DNA of 64,000 bases from Commensalibacter intestini A911 (lineage in GTDB: Bacteria; Pseudomonadota; Alphaproteobacteria; Acetobacterales; Acetobacteraceae): the NCBI RefSeq assembly GCF_000231445.1, contig NZ_AGFR01000003.1, positions 248,001 to 312,000 on the forward strand, read 5' to 3'. The notes beneath the pieces were generated by a model. The model did no database searches. It had not been told where the DNA came from and worked only from the letters and a program-made list of their open reading frames with translations. The translations under genes and the position numbers were made by a program. This document shows, piece by piece, positions 20,086 to 29,815 of the stretch (position 1 is its first letter; each line of letters starts with the position of its first letter).

Positions 20086-22568
20086 TAGGATTTACGCTCT
20101 GTAGTAGAAGAAAGAATTCCAGGGTTTTCTGGCCAATGGTGTTTTGGATAACGTCCTTTCATATCTTTCCTCATATCTTTCCATCCTTCGCTCCAGAAGC
20201 GTTGTAGATCACTTGTAATCGCCTGAGGACGATTGGCAGGCGATAACAAACAACATTGCAGTGTAATTTTTTCTTTTGCAATGCTTGGAGTATTATTTAT
20301 ACCATAAAAAAACTTTGCTGGTGCAGAGATTACAGGTACAGATTGCGTGTAATCAATATAAATTTTATGATTATTTAATAATATTGATTTCGGTAAAAGC
20401 TTATTAAGTGTCTGACAAGTTTGATATCCCAAATATGCTTCTAGCATTTCTGTTACATTTAGTTGTTTGACTTCTTCCAAGTTGGTGAGCCCATTCATCC
20501 AAGGCAAGAGCCATTCGTCACAGGTTTTAATCAAAGATTCTTTTGATAAGTCTGGTAATGGATCAAACGCAAAGTCCGATTGTGCGAGATGATATCTGGC
20601 TTGTAATTGTTTAGTTTGTTCATTCCAATCGAGTGTTTGGGATAAATTATTGCAAACGTAATTCAGCAATACAGGAACTGCTTCTGTGCTAGAGGCAGGA
20701 ACATTACGATCTTGTAGAGTTAATCTGCCAAATTTTAGGCGTTCACGAAGAACAACTTTGCCACTGATGGGATCTAATGTTGTTTCTTGCTCTATTTCTG
20801 ATCTTTGTTCGATAAAATTGGATAATGCCTGTAATTTAACAGGGAAAGCCAAGCAAATATTTGTTCGTTTATGTACATGCACGCTGGCAACTGCAAGGAG
20901 GCTTTCTTTGGCAAAAGAATCTTGAGGGGATAAGTGTGCTGCTCCACCTCCAGCCAGTCGAAAAGATCCAATTTCACTACGTCTTTGGGCAATCCGATCT
21001 GGAAACGCTGCGCAAATAAGTAATGAGGGATTAAGTGCTGGCGGTTGAGTAGCAGAAATACGTAATCGGTTGCGATAATCTTGGCTAATTTTACGAATTC
21101 GATGCCACAATCCTTGATCATTCTTTGATGTTGGTTGCAGTCGCATCCATCCTAAACGAGACTGAATATCAACAGAGGCTGGCTCTTCGTGACGCAAAGG
21201 ATCACGTTCTTCTAATAACGCTGCAATATCCGCAGCAAGTGCTTTTTCCTCGTTTGATTGTGCACTTAACATCATGCTGGCCAATCGAGGATGAGAACCA
21301 AATTGTGCTACTTTTTGACCAAAAGGAGTAATATGCCCTTGATAGTCTAAGCACCCTAAGAGAATTAAGAGTTCTTTAGCAGCCTCGATGATGCCAAGGG
21401 AGGGCTTGTCAGGAAATGGAATATCAGAAATTTTTGTACCCATAATGTCTGACCATGTTTGACAAATTAATAAAAAACCACTCAGTTCAGCTTCTAAGAT
21501 TTCTGGACGATCATGCATTGGCAAGCTTCGTTCTGTGGCTTGTGTCCATAATTTATAGACGACACCTTCGCTTTCGCGTCCTGCTCGTCCCGCCCGTTGT
21601 GTTGCTGCCGCTCTTGAAATACGCTGGGTCTGTAGTCGTGTTAGTCCTGTATCTGCATTTAATTGTGGCATTCTGCGATAACCACCATCAATGACGATAC
21701 GAACTCCAGGAACAGTAAGAGAAGTTTCGGCAATAGAGGTTGCTAATACAATACGTCTAGGCGTTTGTGTGGTAACGGGTCGTAAGGCTTTATCTTGCTC
21801 TGTTGCGGGGAGGTCGCCATAAAGAGGGAGGATCTCTGCATTAGGTAAAGAGAGTAACCCAATCGTTCTCTGGATTTCTGCTGCGCCAGGTAAAAAGGCA
21901 AGAATATTCCCTTTTTCTTCTTTGTAAGCCTCTGTAATTTGTGCAGCCATTACAGATGGAAGATCTCTAATATGTGTTAAATCTCTTTTACGGTGATGGG
22001 TAGTAACAGGATAATAATTTGTTTTACTTTCGATAGTATCGCATTGCAGAATATCTTGTAAATTTTTCAGAGACGGTGTTGCAGACATTGCAATAAGACG
22101 TAAGTCGGGACGTAAATTTTGTTGTAAGTTACGACATAGACCTAAACATAAATCAGCATCTAAAGAACGTTCATGAATTTCATCAAAAATAATGCCAGCA
22201 ATATCGTCTAAGAACGGATTATTCAGTAATTGTCTTAAAAATAATCCTTGGGTAACGACTTCTATTTCAGTATTCGAGCTGATGGCTTTATCCATACGGG
22301 TTCGATAACCGATCTTTTGTCCAATTTCTTCGTTAAGTAAATGTGCCATTTGTCGTGCTGCTGCACGCGTCGCAATACGGCGAGGCTCTAACATAATCAA
22401 TTTCTTTTCCTGTTTCCAAGGAGCATCCAGTAAAGCCAAAGGAACAAGGCTTGTTTTCCCAGTTCCTGGAGGTGCAACCAAGATTACATTTGGTTGGTGA
22501 TTTAAATATTCATACAGTTCAGGAAGTGTGGGTTGGATAGGTAGAGAAATATTTGGTATACTATACAT
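20085..22568 (-). CDS. hrpB: ATP-dependent RNA helicase HrpB
   Basis: DEAH-box (DExH) helicase of the HrpA/HrpB group, presumed to unwind RNA in the cytoplasm. The 827-residue length is normal for HrpB. Motifs in order: Walker A APPGTGKTS (Lys38), LEPRRIATRAAARQMA (Ia), FDEIHERSLDADL (II), AMSATPS (III), TSIAETSLTVPGVRIVIDGG (V) and QRAGRAGRESEG (VI). The helicase-associated HA2 domain and the HrpB-specific C-terminal domain follow, including the GRYPKHHWPENP motif very near the end. The physiological target is unknown in the family. The next gene, htrA, starts within its stop codon. It is divergent from the dsbD-like gene, with about 100 bases between. Confidence 0.95.
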
Positions 22569-22671
22569 AAGAATTCATGCAGATAAAGGGAATGAATAGA
22601 AAGTCTATAGCTGATTGATCTTTATCTTCTTATATAAAAGACAAAATATTATTTATCAAAGGATAGTTTCA

Positions 22672-24741
22672 TTGCGCGCTTGGTTGTTGTTTTTTCTTGG
22701 GGTTATTGGATTGATAACGCTGAGCCCTTATTCTGTTCTTGCCAAAGAAACAGATGCAGTAATCAGTAAACATGATCAAACGACTATTTTGTCTGAGAGT
22801 GATACTTATGATGGGGGCAAAGAGCTCACGTTGGGTCTTAGGATAAAGTTAGATCCGAAATGGCATACCTATTGGATTAATCCAGGAGATGCGGGCGAAC
22901 CAGCGTCTGTGTCTGTGAAAGTGAACGGAGATAGTAAAGCTCAAGAAGGAAAGATCGAATGGCCGTCTCCAGAGAGATTAACTGAAAATGGGTTGATGTC
23001 TTATATCTATAAAGGGGATGTGGTTTTACCGTTCAAAGTTACTATGCCTGAAGGTAATCATGATAAAGATTTAACTTTAAAAGTAAAAGCTAGATGGTTA
23101 GTTTGTGCGGATGTTTGTATTCCAGAAGAAGGGGAGTTTGCTTTAGAACTTCCAAAAGGTCAGGCTACATCTTCTAAAGAAGCCCCTTTAATCCAACAAG
23201 CTTTATCACAAAAACCTCAAAAAAGTCTGTGGGATACGCATATGACGCCTAAAGGAATATTATGGGCAAAGAATGATGCAATTGATCCGACAAAAATTGC
23301 AGATGCATGGTTTATGCCAGAAAAAAGTGGGGTTATTGATCAGGTTGCTCCCCAAACCCTTTCTGTAAAACATGGATTATTGACATTAACACTTCCTTTG
23401 GCAGACAAAAAAGACTTAGAGAAACCGATTAGCGGTATTTTAGTGTTACAAGATGCTCAAAAGCATATTCAGCATCTCTATGTCCAACCTTCGATTGCAC
23501 CATTATCAACGCCAGCCCAAACAGGATTATTACTTTTGATAGGCAGTGCTTTTTTAGGAGGGATCTTATTAAATTTAATGCCTTGTGTATTTCCTGTCAT
23601 TGCAATGAAACTCTTGTCTCTTAGCCGTATAGGGCAAGAACATATTCATGTGCGGTATAAAAGCAGTATCGCTTATACAGTAGGAATTTTATGTTGCTTT
23701 ATTTTAATGGCACTTGCCTTTGTAGGATTGCGTTGGATGGGATCTCAATTAGGATGGGGTTTCCAATTCCAATCGGTGGGATTTGTAGTGCTGTTATGTT
23801 GGTTATTATTTGTCATTGCTTTGAATTTCTTAGGTGTGTTTAACGTTCAATTTTCTTTAAGTAGCACAGCCTCTACACGTTCATCTTCTGGTTATTCTTC
23901 GGACTTTTTTACAGGATTATTAGCGGTTTTAGTGGCAACACCTTGCACAGCACCATTTATGGGGATTGCAATTGCAGGAGCGTTAAATGCACCACTATGG
24001 ATGAGTATCTTGATCTTCGTTGGAATGGGATTAGGGTTGGCACTTCCTTATGTCTTGTTTGCCTGTGTGCCTTCTTTTGCAAGAATTTTGCCACGTCCAG
24101 GATTATGGATGGATATTTTAAAACAGTTTTTGGCATTTCCATTATTGTTAAGCTGTTTATGGTTAGCTTGGGTTGTTTATCAACATCAACAATCTATGAG
24201 TTTTCTGGTATTGTTGACTGGGTTTATAGGACTAGGGTTCATTGCTTGGGCTGTAGGGCTTATCCAGCAGCTTTATATGCAAGGAACTTATCGTTTCTTC
24301 CGCGTTATAATGAGTGGGTTTATCTTAGCAACGATTATTTTGCTAGGGAGTAGTTTTTATCTATTTGTTCATGACCAATCTTCTCAGGCTATTGCACAAG
24401 TAAAGGAAGATGCTGTTCCTTTTTCTGCACAAAAATTGGAACAATTACGAAAAGAACATAAACCTGTTTTTGTGAATATGACGGCATCTTGGTGCTTGAC
24501 CTGCATGGTGAATGACAAGGTCGCTTTGTCTTCTGCAAAAGTGCAAAAAGCATTTAAAGAGCATCATATTACCTATATGGTTGGGGATTGGACACAATAT
24601 GATCAATCGATTGGTAATTTTTTAAAAGCTCATGGACGAGAAGGAGTGCCTTTATATATTTATTATGCTGCTGATGGAAAAGAGAAAGTTTTACCTCAAA
24701 TTTTGACGCCACAAATTGTTATCGATTATTTATCTAAATAA
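22672..24741 (+). CDS. dsbD: DsbD/ScsB-family protein-disulfide reductase
   Basis: Inner-membrane protein that moves electrons from cytoplasmic thioredoxin to periplasmic thiol proteins. From TTG 22672 it has 689 residues, with AAAGGATAG as ribosome site and a clear signal peptide (LLFFLGVIGLITLSP, cut after LAK-type site near residue 24). The periplasmic N-terminal domain holds a VCADVC cysteine pair. The membrane domain has paired cysteines in NLMPCVFPVIAMK and VATPCTAPFMG and eight hydrophobic segments. The C-terminal thioredoxin-like domain carries the active site SWCLTC. The large N-terminal domain with the VCxxVC pair fits ScsB rather than classical short DsbD. An earlier TTG at 22615 would place unlikely residues before the signal. 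It stands divergent from hrpB. Confidence 0.9.
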   Translation: MRAWLLFFLGVIGLITLSPYSVLAKETDAVISKHDQTTILSESDTYDGGKELTLGLRIKLDPKWHTYWINPGDAGEPASVSVKVNGDSKAQEGKIEWPSPERLTENGLMSYIYKGDVVLPFKVTMPEGNHDKDLTLKVKARWLVCADVCIPEEGEFALELPKGQATSSKEAPLIQQALSQKPQKSLWDTHMTPKGILWAKNDAIDPTKIADAWFMPEKSGVIDQVAPQTLSVKHGLLTLTLPLADKKDLEKPISGILVLQDAQKHIQHLYVQPSIAPLSTPAQTGLLLLIGSAFLGGILLNLMPCVFPVIAMKLLSLSRIGQEHIHVRYKSSIAYTVGILCCFILMALAFVGLRWMGSQLGWGFQFQSVGFVVLLCWLLFVIALNFLGVFNVQFSLSSTASTRSSSGYSSDFFTGLLAVLVATPCTAPFMGIAIAGALNAPLWMSILIFVGMGLGLALPYVLFACVPSFARILPRPGLWMDILKQFLAFPLLLSCLWLAWVVYQHQQSMSFLVLLTGFIGLGFIAWAVGLIQQLYMQGTYRFFRVIMSGFILATIILLGSSFYLFVHDQSSQAIAQVKEDAVPFSAQKLEQLRKEHKPVFVNMTASWCLTCMVNDKVALSSAKVQKAFKEHHITYMVGDWTQYDQSIGNFLKAHGREGVPLYIYYAADGKEKVLPQILTPQIVIDYLSK

Positions 24742-24849
24742 CAGACAATGTGACTGGTGTTTTTTAAGAAAAAGGTATTACATGTAGGGAGCTTAACTAT
24801 AAAAAACATGAAACAAAATATATAAAATATATCGCAAGAGGACTAGGAA

Positions 24850-25593
24850 ATGGAAGTCGGATTGTTTATCCCGTGCTATATGGATGCGTTAGAACCAGAA
24901 GTAGGAATAGCAACGTTAAAGTTATTAGAGCGTTTAGATGTAAACGTAACCTATCCATTTGATCAGACATGTTGTGGGCAGCCGATGACGAATACAGGCT
25001 GTCACAAAGAGGCAGCCGATACAGAAAGGCTTTTTGTAAAGAATTTTTCTAAATTTGATTATATCGTGATGCCTTCAGGTAGTTGTACAAACCAAGTCCG
25101 CCATCATTTTGATGCGATCGATCAAACGGATGAAGTTCAACATGTGCGTAAGAATACCTATGATCTTGTTGAATTTCTTCATGATATTTTAAAAGTTGAA
25201 GCGTTTCCGTGGGCACGTTTCCCACATAAAGTAGCCATCCATTATAACTGTAATGCTTTGCGTGGATTACGACATGCCAGTATGTCCGAGCGTAGAGAGG
25301 CGTTCTTTTCCAAACCAAAATCTTTATTAGAAAAAGTCTCTGGAATAGAGTTTGTAGAGCTCGAGCGTCCAGATGAATGTTGCGGTTTTGGTGGAACTTT
25401 TTCTGTTTTTGAAGAAGGTGTTTCAGCGAAGATGGGACAAGATAAAGTGATGGATCAACAAAGAAGCGGTGCGGAATATATTATCTCTGCGGATAGCTCT
25501 TGTTTAATGCATCAAAAAGGGTGTGCTTCTCGCATGGGGGTAAACTTACATTATGCGCATATTGCACAAATCTTGAATGGAGATCTATCATGA
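24850..25593 (+). CDS. lutA: Lactate utilization protein LutA (CCG-domain Fe-S oxidoreductase subunit)
   Basis: Subunit of the LutABC complex that oxidises L-lactate to pyruvate. The 247-residue protein carries two cysteine-rich CCG domains, seen as TCCGQPMTNTG near residue 40 and ECCGFGGTFSVF near residue 180, which in the family bind an iron-sulphur cluster. A PSGSCTNQVRHH motif lies between them. In the second domain the usual CH pair reads NCNALR, a small departure. AAGAGGAC precedes ATG 24850. Its stop overlaps the lutB start (ATGA), so lutABC is one transcript, with no linked regulator or lactate permease. Lactate is a likely carbon source for a gut-dwelling acetic acid bacterium; this last point is inference. 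Confidence 0.93.
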   Translation: MEVGLFIPCYMDALEPEVGIATLKLLERLDVNVTYPFDQTCCGQPMTNTGCHKEAADTERLFVKNFSKFDYIVMPSGSCTNQVRHHFDAIDQTDEVQHVRKNTYDLVEFLHDILKVEAFPWARFPHKVAIHYNCNALRGLRHASMSERREAFFSKPKSLLEKVSGIEFVELERPDECCGFGGTFSVFEEGVSAKMGQDKVMDQQRSGAEYIISADSSCLMHQKGCASRMGVNLHYAHIAQILNGDLS

Positions 25594-27032
25594 GTGATCT
25601 TCAAAACGAGCCACAACCCAGAGGTGCCAAAGTCAAAGGGCGTCATCCTGTTGATCAGTTAGAGGCTGCTAATCGTTTTATTGCCGCTGAAGCACATCAG
25701 AAAATGCATGATCAACGTCTATGGGATTTGCGTAAGAAACGAGATGCACAAATGCATTTAATCCCAGAGTGGGAAGAATTGCGTGAACTTGCTTCGGAAA
25801 TTAAAGAACATACGCTGGATCATTTAGCCGATTATTTAGAAGAATTTGAACGTAATGCCACAGCAAATGGTGTGCATGTTCATTGGGCGCAAGATGCTGA
25901 AGAAAGTAATCAGATTATTAATGATATTCTTAAACAGCATCAAGCCAAGACGTTGGTGAAAAGTAAATCGATGTTGAGCGAAGAATGTCATCTTCGTCAA
26001 TCCTTGGAGAAGTCTGGGGTTACCGTTATTGAAACGGACTTAGGGGAACGTATTCAACAATTAGATAATGAAGATCCTAGTCATGTTGTTGTACCTGCCG
26101 TTCATAAAACCAGAACAGATGTATCCAAAGTTTTTGTAAAGACCTTGCATGCGGAGCAAGGAAATAATGATGTTCATTATCTTGCGGAAACGCAAAGAGA
26201 AACTACACGTCCTTATATTTTAAATGCTGATGCAGGCATGACGGGGGGCAATTATTTAGTCGCAGAAACAGGTGCTGTTGTTGTTTGTACGAATGAAGGG
26301 AATGCAGATCTTTCTGCGAATACACCGCCATTACATATTGTGACGGTGGGGATAGAGAAAATCATTCCTAAGATGGAGCATCTGGCCGTTTTTATCCGTC
26401 TTTTGTCTCGCAGTGCGTTGGGGTCTCCAATTACACAATATACTTCTTATTTTCGTGGGCCTCGTAAAGGCGGGGAAATGCACGTGGTATTGGTGGATAA
26501 TAGTCGCTCTACACGTCTTGCAAGTGAGAAATTTAGAGCAGGTTTGAAATGTATTCGTTGTGGTGCTTGTATGAATACATGTCCTGTTTTTCGTCGAAGC
26601 GGTGGATTAAGCTATGGGAGTACTTATGCTGGGCCAATTGGGCTAATTCTAAGTCCTGGATATAATGCCCATAAATATCGTAATTTGCCTTTTGCTTCTT
26701 CTTTGAATGGCAGCTGCACGAATGTATGTCCTGTGAAAATTAATTTGCATGAGCAAATTTTTGCGTGGCGTGAGACGCTGGCAGATGAAAAAGAGTTATC
26801 TTTATCAAAACGGATATTAATGACTTCATTAGGGAAATTATTTGCACATCCCAAAGCTTATCGAACAGCAGTGCAGACTGGAGATAAGGTTTTATCTTAT
26901 TTGCCTCATTTTATTGTTTATAATCAATTCAATGCATGGGGGCGTCAGCGTGATTTACCAAAGACTCCCAAAGAAACATTTCATAGTTGGTATGCAAAAA
27001 ATTATATAAACAAAGGAAAAGGCGATGAGTAG
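25590..27032 (+). CDS. lutB: Lactate utilization iron-sulphur protein LutB
   Basis: The 480-residue central subunit of the lactate-oxidising LutABC complex. A DUF162-like N-terminal domain (MSEECHLRQ-type stretch SMLSEECHLRQSLEKSG, then ETGAVVVCTNEGNAD) is followed by two ferredoxin-type 4Fe-4S motifs: CIRCGACMNTCPVF near residue 320 and CTNVCPVKINLHEQ near 375. The C-terminal part has the LutB-type DUF3390-like region (RDLPKTPKETFHSWY). ATG 25590 is chosen since it overlaps the lutA stop as ATGA; an upstream in-frame start at 25500 lies inside lutA. It overlaps lutC by eight bases. Confidence 0.95.
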   Translation: MSDLQNEPQPRGAKVKGRHPVDQLEAANRFIAAEAHQKMHDQRLWDLRKKRDAQMHLIPEWEELRELASEIKEHTLDHLADYLEEFERNATANGVHVHWAQDAEESNQIINDILKQHQAKTLVKSKSMLSEECHLRQSLEKSGVTVIETDLGERIQQLDNEDPSHVVVPAVHKTRTDVSKVFVKTLHAEQGNNDVHYLAETQRETTRPYILNADAGMTGGNYLVAETGAVVVCTNEGNADLSANTPPLHIVTVGIEKIIPKMEHLAVFIRLLSRSALGSPITQYTSYFRGPRKGGEMHVVLVDNSRSTRLASEKFRAGLKCIRCGACMNTCPVFRRSGGLSYGSTYAGPIGLILSPGYNAHKYRNLPFASSLNGSCTNVCPVKINLHEQIFAWRETLADEKELSLSKRILMTSLGKLFAHPKAYRTAVQTGDKVLSYLPHFIVYNQFNAWGRQRDLPKTPKETFHSWYAKNYINKGKGDE

Positions 27033-27606
27033 TCGTGATCTCGTATTAAATAAAATTCGTCAATCCTGTAAAAAAGAGTGTTCCGCACTACCAACAGTTC
27101 CTTTTTTTCATCAAGATTCAAAAGATTTAATCGAGGAATTTAAAAAATCTTTGCTATTAATGGGCGGACAAATTTTAGAAAGAGGACAAGATGATCCTTA
27201 TGAATTTGTAAAGTTAAAACTGGCAGAAAGCAAAATTACTTGCTCTGTTGTTCCAGAGATTAAAGGGAATAGAGAACTTAACGCTGAAACGGTTCCGAAT
27301 AGTCTGCATGATGTGGATTATGGAGTGTTACGTGCGAGTTTTGGTGTGGCTGAAACAGGATCGATTTGCCTAAGCGAGCGTGATTTTTTGGTGAATACAC
27401 TAGGATATTTACCTCAACATTTAATTGTTTTGCTTGACCCGAAGCAGATTGTTGAGAATTTGCATGATGCTTATGCTCGTTCTGAATGGAAACAAGTTCA
27501 TTATGCAGCATTGCATAGTGGCCCTTCAGCGACAGCAGATATTGAAGGCGTGCTTATTCGTGGGGCGCAAGGCGTGCGTTCTTTATCAATTTTATTAATT
27601 GAATAA
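27025..27606 (+). CDS. lutC: Lactate utilization protein LutC
   Basis: Third subunit of the LutABC L-lactate oxidation system, 193 residues, LUD/DUF162 domain. The family core is visible: DYGVLRASFGVAETGSICL, then LVNTLGYLPQHLIVLLDPKQIV, and the end SGPSATADIEGVLIRGAQGVRSLSILLIE, which is the conserved C-terminal signature. It starts inside the end of lutB with GGAAAAGG as ribosome site, so expression is coupled. A hairpin with T-runs on both sides follows and separates it from the convergent lipoprotein gene. Confidence 0.94.
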   Translation: MSSRDLVLNKIRQSCKKECSALPTVPFFHQDSKDLIEEFKKSLLLMGGQILERGQDDPYEFVKLKLAESKITCSVVPEIKGNRELNAETVPNSLHDVDYGVLRASFGVAETGSICLSERDFLVNTLGYLPQHLIVLLDPKQIVENLHDAYARSEWKQVHYAALHSGPSATADIEGVLIRGAQGVRSLSILLIE

Positions 27607-27630
27607 AAATTGTTCTAGCGTTGTGGTATT

Positions 27631-27668
27631 AAAAAAGTGCGTGGATATATAAACCATGCACTTTTTTA
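27631..27668. terminator. Bidirectional terminator between lutC and the lipoprotein gene
   Basis: AAAAAAGTGCGTGG pairs with CCATGCACTTTTTT through 13 Watson-Crick pairs and one G-T pair around a nine-base loop. A-rich and T-rich flanks make it usable from both sides, fitting the convergent genes lutC and 27686-28552. Confidence 0.88.
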
Positions 27669-27685
27669 TTGTAAGCGTAAAAATA

Positions 27686-28552
27686 TTAATATCCGCTAGG
27701 AGTTGCGCCTTCAGGAAGCGTTCCGAAGCTACCAACAGGATATTTGCTACTGCTTGTATTAGACGATGCAGCAGCAGGCTTTATACCTTCTCTTGCTTTT
27801 ACACTGTCAGGCTTCCCACCAGGGAAAACAGCGCTTAAATCGTCATCATCAGAAGAAGAGTTTGATGTTTTTATCGCAGTACTGGTTGTTGTGTTTGTGG
27901 TAGATGCAGCAGGTGTTGTACCAGGAGCTCCAAGGTTTTGAGTTTGCACACCTCCAGAAATTGGCGTGCCAGTAGCATCTACAATCCAGTTGTTTAGATG
28001 TTTACGAATTTGGAATTCTAACTCGACATTCATATCTTGCATCAGCTTTTGTGTTGCATCATATAAATTGGCTTTGCTGCTTGCATCTCCTTTAGAGGAA
28101 TCAATATTATAGGTATGATTGACACTAGCGGTAACAGAGGCAACTTTCTTATTACTACTATCAAAAATATCAAGCGTAGCATCCATTTGACCATAAATGC
28201 CGTTATGACCTTGCTCTTGCAAAGATGCACGATTGATAGTGAATGTTGCATTGCCAGAAGAGCCACGAGCTTGGAAGCGTGTATTTGCCATATTTGACAA
28301 AGCGGTTGCTGGTAAAACGGGGCTTAAATTCGTAACATCACGAGGATATTTTTGATCTCCAGCCAAATTTTGAACGGTAATATGATTAACGTTAAAGAAA
28401 ATAGGGGTTAGATAATCATAAGTTAAAGGTGCAAATGTTTTTGGTCCATCGCTTGAACAAGCGGTTAATCCAATCATTGGGGTAATAAGTAATAATGCAG
28501 AAGCACATAGCTTTAACTTTAGTGAAAATGTATTTTGTTGTCTTAATGACAT
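27686..28552 (-). CDS. Lipoprotein of unknown function
   Basis: A 288-residue predicted lipoprotein: basic n-region, hydrophobic stretch (LCASALLLITPMIG) and lipobox LTAC with Cys32, followed by SSDG. The mature N-terminal half (to about residue 170) looks folded and contains FFNVNHITVQNLAG, an ALSNMANTRFQARGSSGNATFTI strand pattern and a helical ELEFQIRKHLNNWIV. The C-terminal 110 residues are low-complexity Thr/Ser/Ala/Pro with short acidic (SSDDDD) and Ser-rich runs, probably a disordered spacer. I do not recognise a named family. It is monocistronic, convergent with lutC. It might be an envelope assembly lipoprotein, but this is a guess. Confidence 0.75.
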   Translation of the reverse strand: MSLRQQNTFSLKLKLCASALLLITPMIGLTACSSDGPKTFAPLTYDYLTPIFFNVNHITVQNLAGDQKYPRDVTNLSPVLPATALSNMANTRFQARGSSGNATFTINRASLQEQGHNGIYGQMDATLDIFDSSNKKVASVTASVNHTYNIDSSKGDASSKANLYDATQKLMQDMNVELEFQIRKHLNNWIVDATGTPISGGVQTQNLGAPGTTPAASTTNTTTSTAIKTSNSSSDDDDLSAVFPGGKPDSVKAREGIKPAAASSNTSSSKYPVGSFGTLPEGATPSGY

Positions 28553-28658
28553 TTGATATCCCTTTGTTCAGAATAAAAGACAATAACGCATCATGTATAA
28601 TTGGATGAAATTATAAAGATAATTTTGTTGAAATACAGGTTTTATTTTTATCCGTGAA

Positions 28659-29582
28659 TTAAATTTCATCTTGCTTGAAAATAAAGTCATAGCGACAGAA
28701 CTCGCAAGTCATTTTGATATTTCCATTTTCATTCATAGTATCCAGATCATCTTGGTTAAATGTTTTTAAGATATTTTCTAAACGAGAACGAGAACAACGA
28801 CAGCCATAAGAAACAGGTTTCGGTGTGCCAATGGTAATAGAAGTGCTGTTAAATAAACGATACAGTAACTCATTACTTTCGAGAGCAGGATCTAATATTT
28901 CTTTGGCAGTAATTGTCTCTGCTAGAATGGTTAAAGTGTTCCATTCTTCTTCTTCGTTGATGATTTCTTCTTCATTTTTCAGAATAATCGAAGGATCACT
29001 AGCGATTTTTTCTAAGATTAACCCTGCGGCTTGCCATCCATCTGGCGTATGTTCACAATATAAACGGATCCAACTGGAGAGTTGCTCACTACTTTCAAAA
29101 TAATGACTGGCCATTTCAGAGAGGTTGTTGCCTGTAATTTCTACCATTCCTTGGTAAGTATCTTTGTCATTCTGTTGATCAACGGTTAATGCAAATAATC
29201 CTTTTCCGAAGAGTTCTGCTGCACTTGATTCTTTTGGGAGTTGTGCAACTTTTTCTTTATCAAAGCGAGCATAAAAACGGAGCTCACCATTATGAGTGCA
29301 ATCAACAACGAGTAAAGAAACAGCACCTTCACCTTTGACTTGTAAAGAAAAAGAACCTTCAAATTTTAACGCGGCTGCTAATCCTGAAACCAAAGCTAGA
29401 GCTTCGCCACCTAGTTTAGAAACTGCATAAGGATATTGATGGCGTTCGAGTAATGTATTCGCAAGCTTATCAAGGTGAATTAAACGTCCTCTGGCAGAAG
29501 GGAAGAAAAAAGGTGTGATTCCTGTTGGAATAGTCAACTCAGGAACATCTGGGCGATCGGAAGTATGTGTATGTTCAGTCAT
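28659..29582 (-). CDS. hslO: Hsp33 redox-regulated chaperone
   Basis: Cytoplasmic holdase chaperone turned on by oxidative unfolding. The 307-residue length is normal. The N-terminal domain shows GRLIHLDKLANTLLERHQYP and ALVSGLAAALKFEGSFSLQVKGEGAVSLLVVD, both typical, and the C-terminal redox switch has the zinc-binding cysteine pairs CRC in VSYGCRCSRSRLENIL and CEFC in MTCEFCRYDF. An acidic linker (NEEEIINEEEEW) precedes the switch. It lies downstream of argD-argF on the same strand, an arrangement I recall for acetic acid bacteria, but a 230-base gap with a terminator-like hairpin separates it from argF. Confidence 0.95.
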   Translation of the reverse strand: MTEHTHTSDRPDVPELTIPTGITPFFFPSARGRLIHLDKLANTLLERHQYPYAVSKLGGEALALVSGLAAALKFEGSFSLQVKGEGAVSLLVVDCTHNGELRFYARFDKEKVAQLPKESSAAELFGKGLFALTVDQQNDKDTYQGMVEITGNNLSEMASHYFESSEQLSSWIRLYCEHTPDGWQAAGLILEKIASDPSIILKNEEEIINEEEEWNTLTILAETITAKEILDPALESNELLYRLFNSTSITIGTPKPVSYGCRCSRSRLENILKTFNQDDLDTMNENGNIKMTCEFCRYDFIFKQDEI

Positions 29583-29751
29583 TATCTTGTTTCTTTTTTT
29601 GATAAGGTTATCAAAGGTAGGTATATCGTTATTTTTACTTTTTAAACAGTCTTATTATTTAAATAACTCGATGATTTTATAAGAGAAGAAATCGAATAAA
29701 ACGGTATTTTAATAAGGTGATATGGATCTGTTTGGTAAAGGATTAGTAACA

Positions 29752-29784
29752 AAAATGGATCTGCAAAGATTACAGATCCATTTT
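29752..29784 (-). terminator. Terminator of argF
   Basis: Twelve-base perfect arms AAAATGGATCTG and CAGATCCATTTT flank a nine-base loop 31 bases past the argF stop, followed by a T-rich run on the minus strand. It ends the argD-argF transcript before hslO. Confidence 0.8.
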
Positions 29785-29815
29785 ATGAATAGAGATATAA
29801 GATTGTCAAAAAATC

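Noticed and set aside
25500-25589. Earlier start for lutB inside lutA
   Set aside because: The extra residues are an out-of-frame reading of lutA; the ATGA overlap at 25590 is the standard arrangement.
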